A stretch of 6,393 bases of DNA from Bacteroidota bacterium (GTDB lineage Bacteria; Bacteroidota; Bacteroidia; Bacteroidales; Cfx3-03). The notes under the pieces were generated by a model. It did not search any database, had not been told where the DNA came from, and worked only from the letters and a program-made list of their open reading frames with translations. A program made the translations under genes and the position numbers. Shown here piece after piece: positions 5,459-6,393 of the stretch (its first letter is position 1; each line of letters opens with the position of its first letter). Location: assembly GCA_030706265.1 (NCBI GenBank), contig JAUZOX010000165.1:1-6393 (forward strand), in the 5' to 3' direction.

Positions 5459-5489
5459 GGATTAAGACCGGTGCCCCCGGTTTTAATCC
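5459..5489 (+). promoter_or_regulatory. Intercistronic stem-loop between atpA and atpG
   Basis: Bases 5459-5471 (ggattaagaccgg) pair with 5477-5489 (ccggttttaatcc) over 13 bp with a single G-U pair and a 5-nt loop (tgccc). The stem can be lengthened outward to 5455/5493 by two G-U and two Watson-Crick pairs. The sequence that follows, ggtccaatataaataag, has no U-tract, so termination is unlikely. It may stabilise or process the alpha message relative to gamma, needed at 3:1 in the enzyme; that role is inferred. Confidence 0.7.
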
Positions 5490-5510
5490 GGTCCAATATA
5501 AATAAGAATT

Positions 5511-6392
5511 ATGGCCGGACTTAAAGAGGTTCGTATTCGTATTGCTTCTGTCACTTCGACGCAACAGATTACCAGCGCCATGAAAATGGTGGCTGCTTCC
5601 AAATTGCGCAAGGCACAGAATAATATACTTGCTCTTCGTCCTTATGCTTCGAAGCTGAAAGGAATCATTCAGAATCTGAGCAGCAACGGGTCGATGCCTG
5701 ATAGTGTCTATACACGGGAAGAAGCAGCTGATAAGGTTCTTCTGATCGTTATCACTTCGAACAGGGGGATGTGCGGAGCCTTTAATTCAAGCGTGAATAA
5801 GGCGACTCTCGAACATATTCAAAATAACTTCAGTGATCAATATCAACGGGGTAATCTTCATCTTGTCACGATCGGTAAAAAAGGAACCGATTTCTTTAGC
5901 CGCCGTAATTTTAAGGTAGAAGCCAGCTTCAACGATATTTTTGATAAACTGGATTATCAAAACGTTTCGGAGATTGCTAATCAAGTCATGGGTTGGTTTA
6001 AGGATAAGACTTACAATCGGGTCGACATTGTCTACAATCAGTTTAAAAATGCAGCTACGCAGGTACTGGCCATAGAACAGATGCTACCGGTAGTTCCTGA
6101 AAAGGTTGAAGCCAGGAAGACCGAATTCCGTAACGACTACATTTTCGAACCCGCGGAAGAGGAGCTTTTAACGTCCGTGATACCACAATCTTTAAGAATT
6201 CAGCTTTACAAGGCGTTGCTCGATTCATACGCATCCGAATTCGGAGCGCGGATGACAGCCATGCACAAGGCTACCGAAAATGCCGGTGAGTTGTTGAAAG
6301 ATCTCAGGATCCGTTATAACAATGCACGTCAGGCCGCCATCACCAAGGAACTCATCGAGATCGTCAGTGGTGCGGAGGTATTAAAGAAATAA
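5511..6392 (+). CDS. atpG: F1Fo ATP synthase subunit gamma
   Basis: Gamma is the central rotor shaft joining the c ring to the catalytic head. The 293-residue protein is complete, with its TAA at the very end of the window. The N-terminal helix (4-36, 'LKEVRIRIASV' through 'MKMVAASKLRKAQ') and the C-terminal helix (about 226-291) form the coiled coil that turns inside alpha3-beta3. The segment 'TSNRGMCGAFN' (82-92) corresponds to the conserved 'S-D-R-G-L-C-G' core of the Rossmann-like globular domain. 'NAGELLKDLRIRYNNARQA' (257-275) is the C-terminal family signature. Length is near the E. coli value (287). The leader is A/T-rich and lacks a Shine-Dalgarno. Whether atpD and atpC follow cannot be seen. 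Confidence 0.96.
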   Translation: MAGLKEVRIRIASVTSTQQITSAMKMVAASKLRKAQNNILALRPYASKLKGIIQNLSSNGSMPDSVYTREEAADKVLLIVITSNRGMCGAFNSSVNKATLEHIQNNFSDQYQRGNLHLVTIGKKGTDFFSRRNFKVEASFNDIFDKLDYQNVSEIANQVMGWFKDKTYNRVDIVYNQFKNAATQVLAIEQMLPVVPEKVEARKTEFRNDYIFEPAEEELLTSVIPQSLRIQLYKALLDSYASEFGARMTAMHKATENAGELLKDLRIRYNNARQAAITKELIEIVSGAEVLKK

Positions 6393-6393
6393 G

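Noticed and set aside
5459..5489. Intrinsic terminator after atpA
   Set aside because: No U-tract follows, and atpG is required for the same enzyme and lies just downstream.

Overview
The window looks like chromosomal DNA from a member of the Bacteroidota, probably an uncultured or environmental lineage. The evidence is: an ATP synthase a subunit with the long, signal-peptide-led periplasmic N-terminus seen in that phylum; a b subunit that starts with a short N-terminus of the type 'LITPNPGLLFW'; no Shine-Dalgarno sequence before any atp gene, only A/T-rich leaders; and a candidate promoter of the Bacteroides type (TTG, 19-nt spacer, TAATATTG) before the first atp gene. Genus cannot be told from the sequence.

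Layout. Bases 1-97 hold nothing I can support. Bases 98-652 are a non-coding, nested repeat region. Two degenerate 7-bp arrays in opposite orientation (98-167 and 534-652) enclose a perfect 27-bp inverted repeat (198-224 and 349-375), two 54-bp direct copies of a stem-loop unit (258-311 and 424-477), a short 27-bp tandem duplication (451-504) and a 17-bp direct repeat (367-383 and 407-423). The right array stops only five bases from the stop codon of tadA (658-1104, minus strand), which encodes the tRNA adenosine deaminase. A 143-bp divergent spacer follows and holds the candidate promoter.

From 1248 to 6392 one co-directional operon runs atpB-atpE-atpF-atpH-atpA-atpG and encodes subunits a, c, b, delta, alpha and gamma of the F1Fo ATP synthase. 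All six genes are complete and carry the expected functional residues, including the a-subunit arginine, the c-subunit glutamate, and the alpha Walker A and arginine finger. Together they give the whole membrane Fo sector, both stalks and the non-catalytic alpha subunit. The catalytic beta (atpD) and epsilon (atpC) genes are not in the window; they are not upstream of atpB and must lie beyond 6393 or elsewhere. The c subunit has the proton-type rather than the sodium-type site.

Gene spacing is uneven: 28, 78, 19, 12 and 91 nt. The two long gaps (after atpE and after atpA) each contain a strong RNA hairpin without a U-tract, so they look like mRNA-stability or processing elements rather than terminators. 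I see no new multi-gene system here. The most worthwhile leads are the nested repeat island, the two intercistronic hairpins, and the uncharacterised His-rich N-terminal domain of the a subunit.
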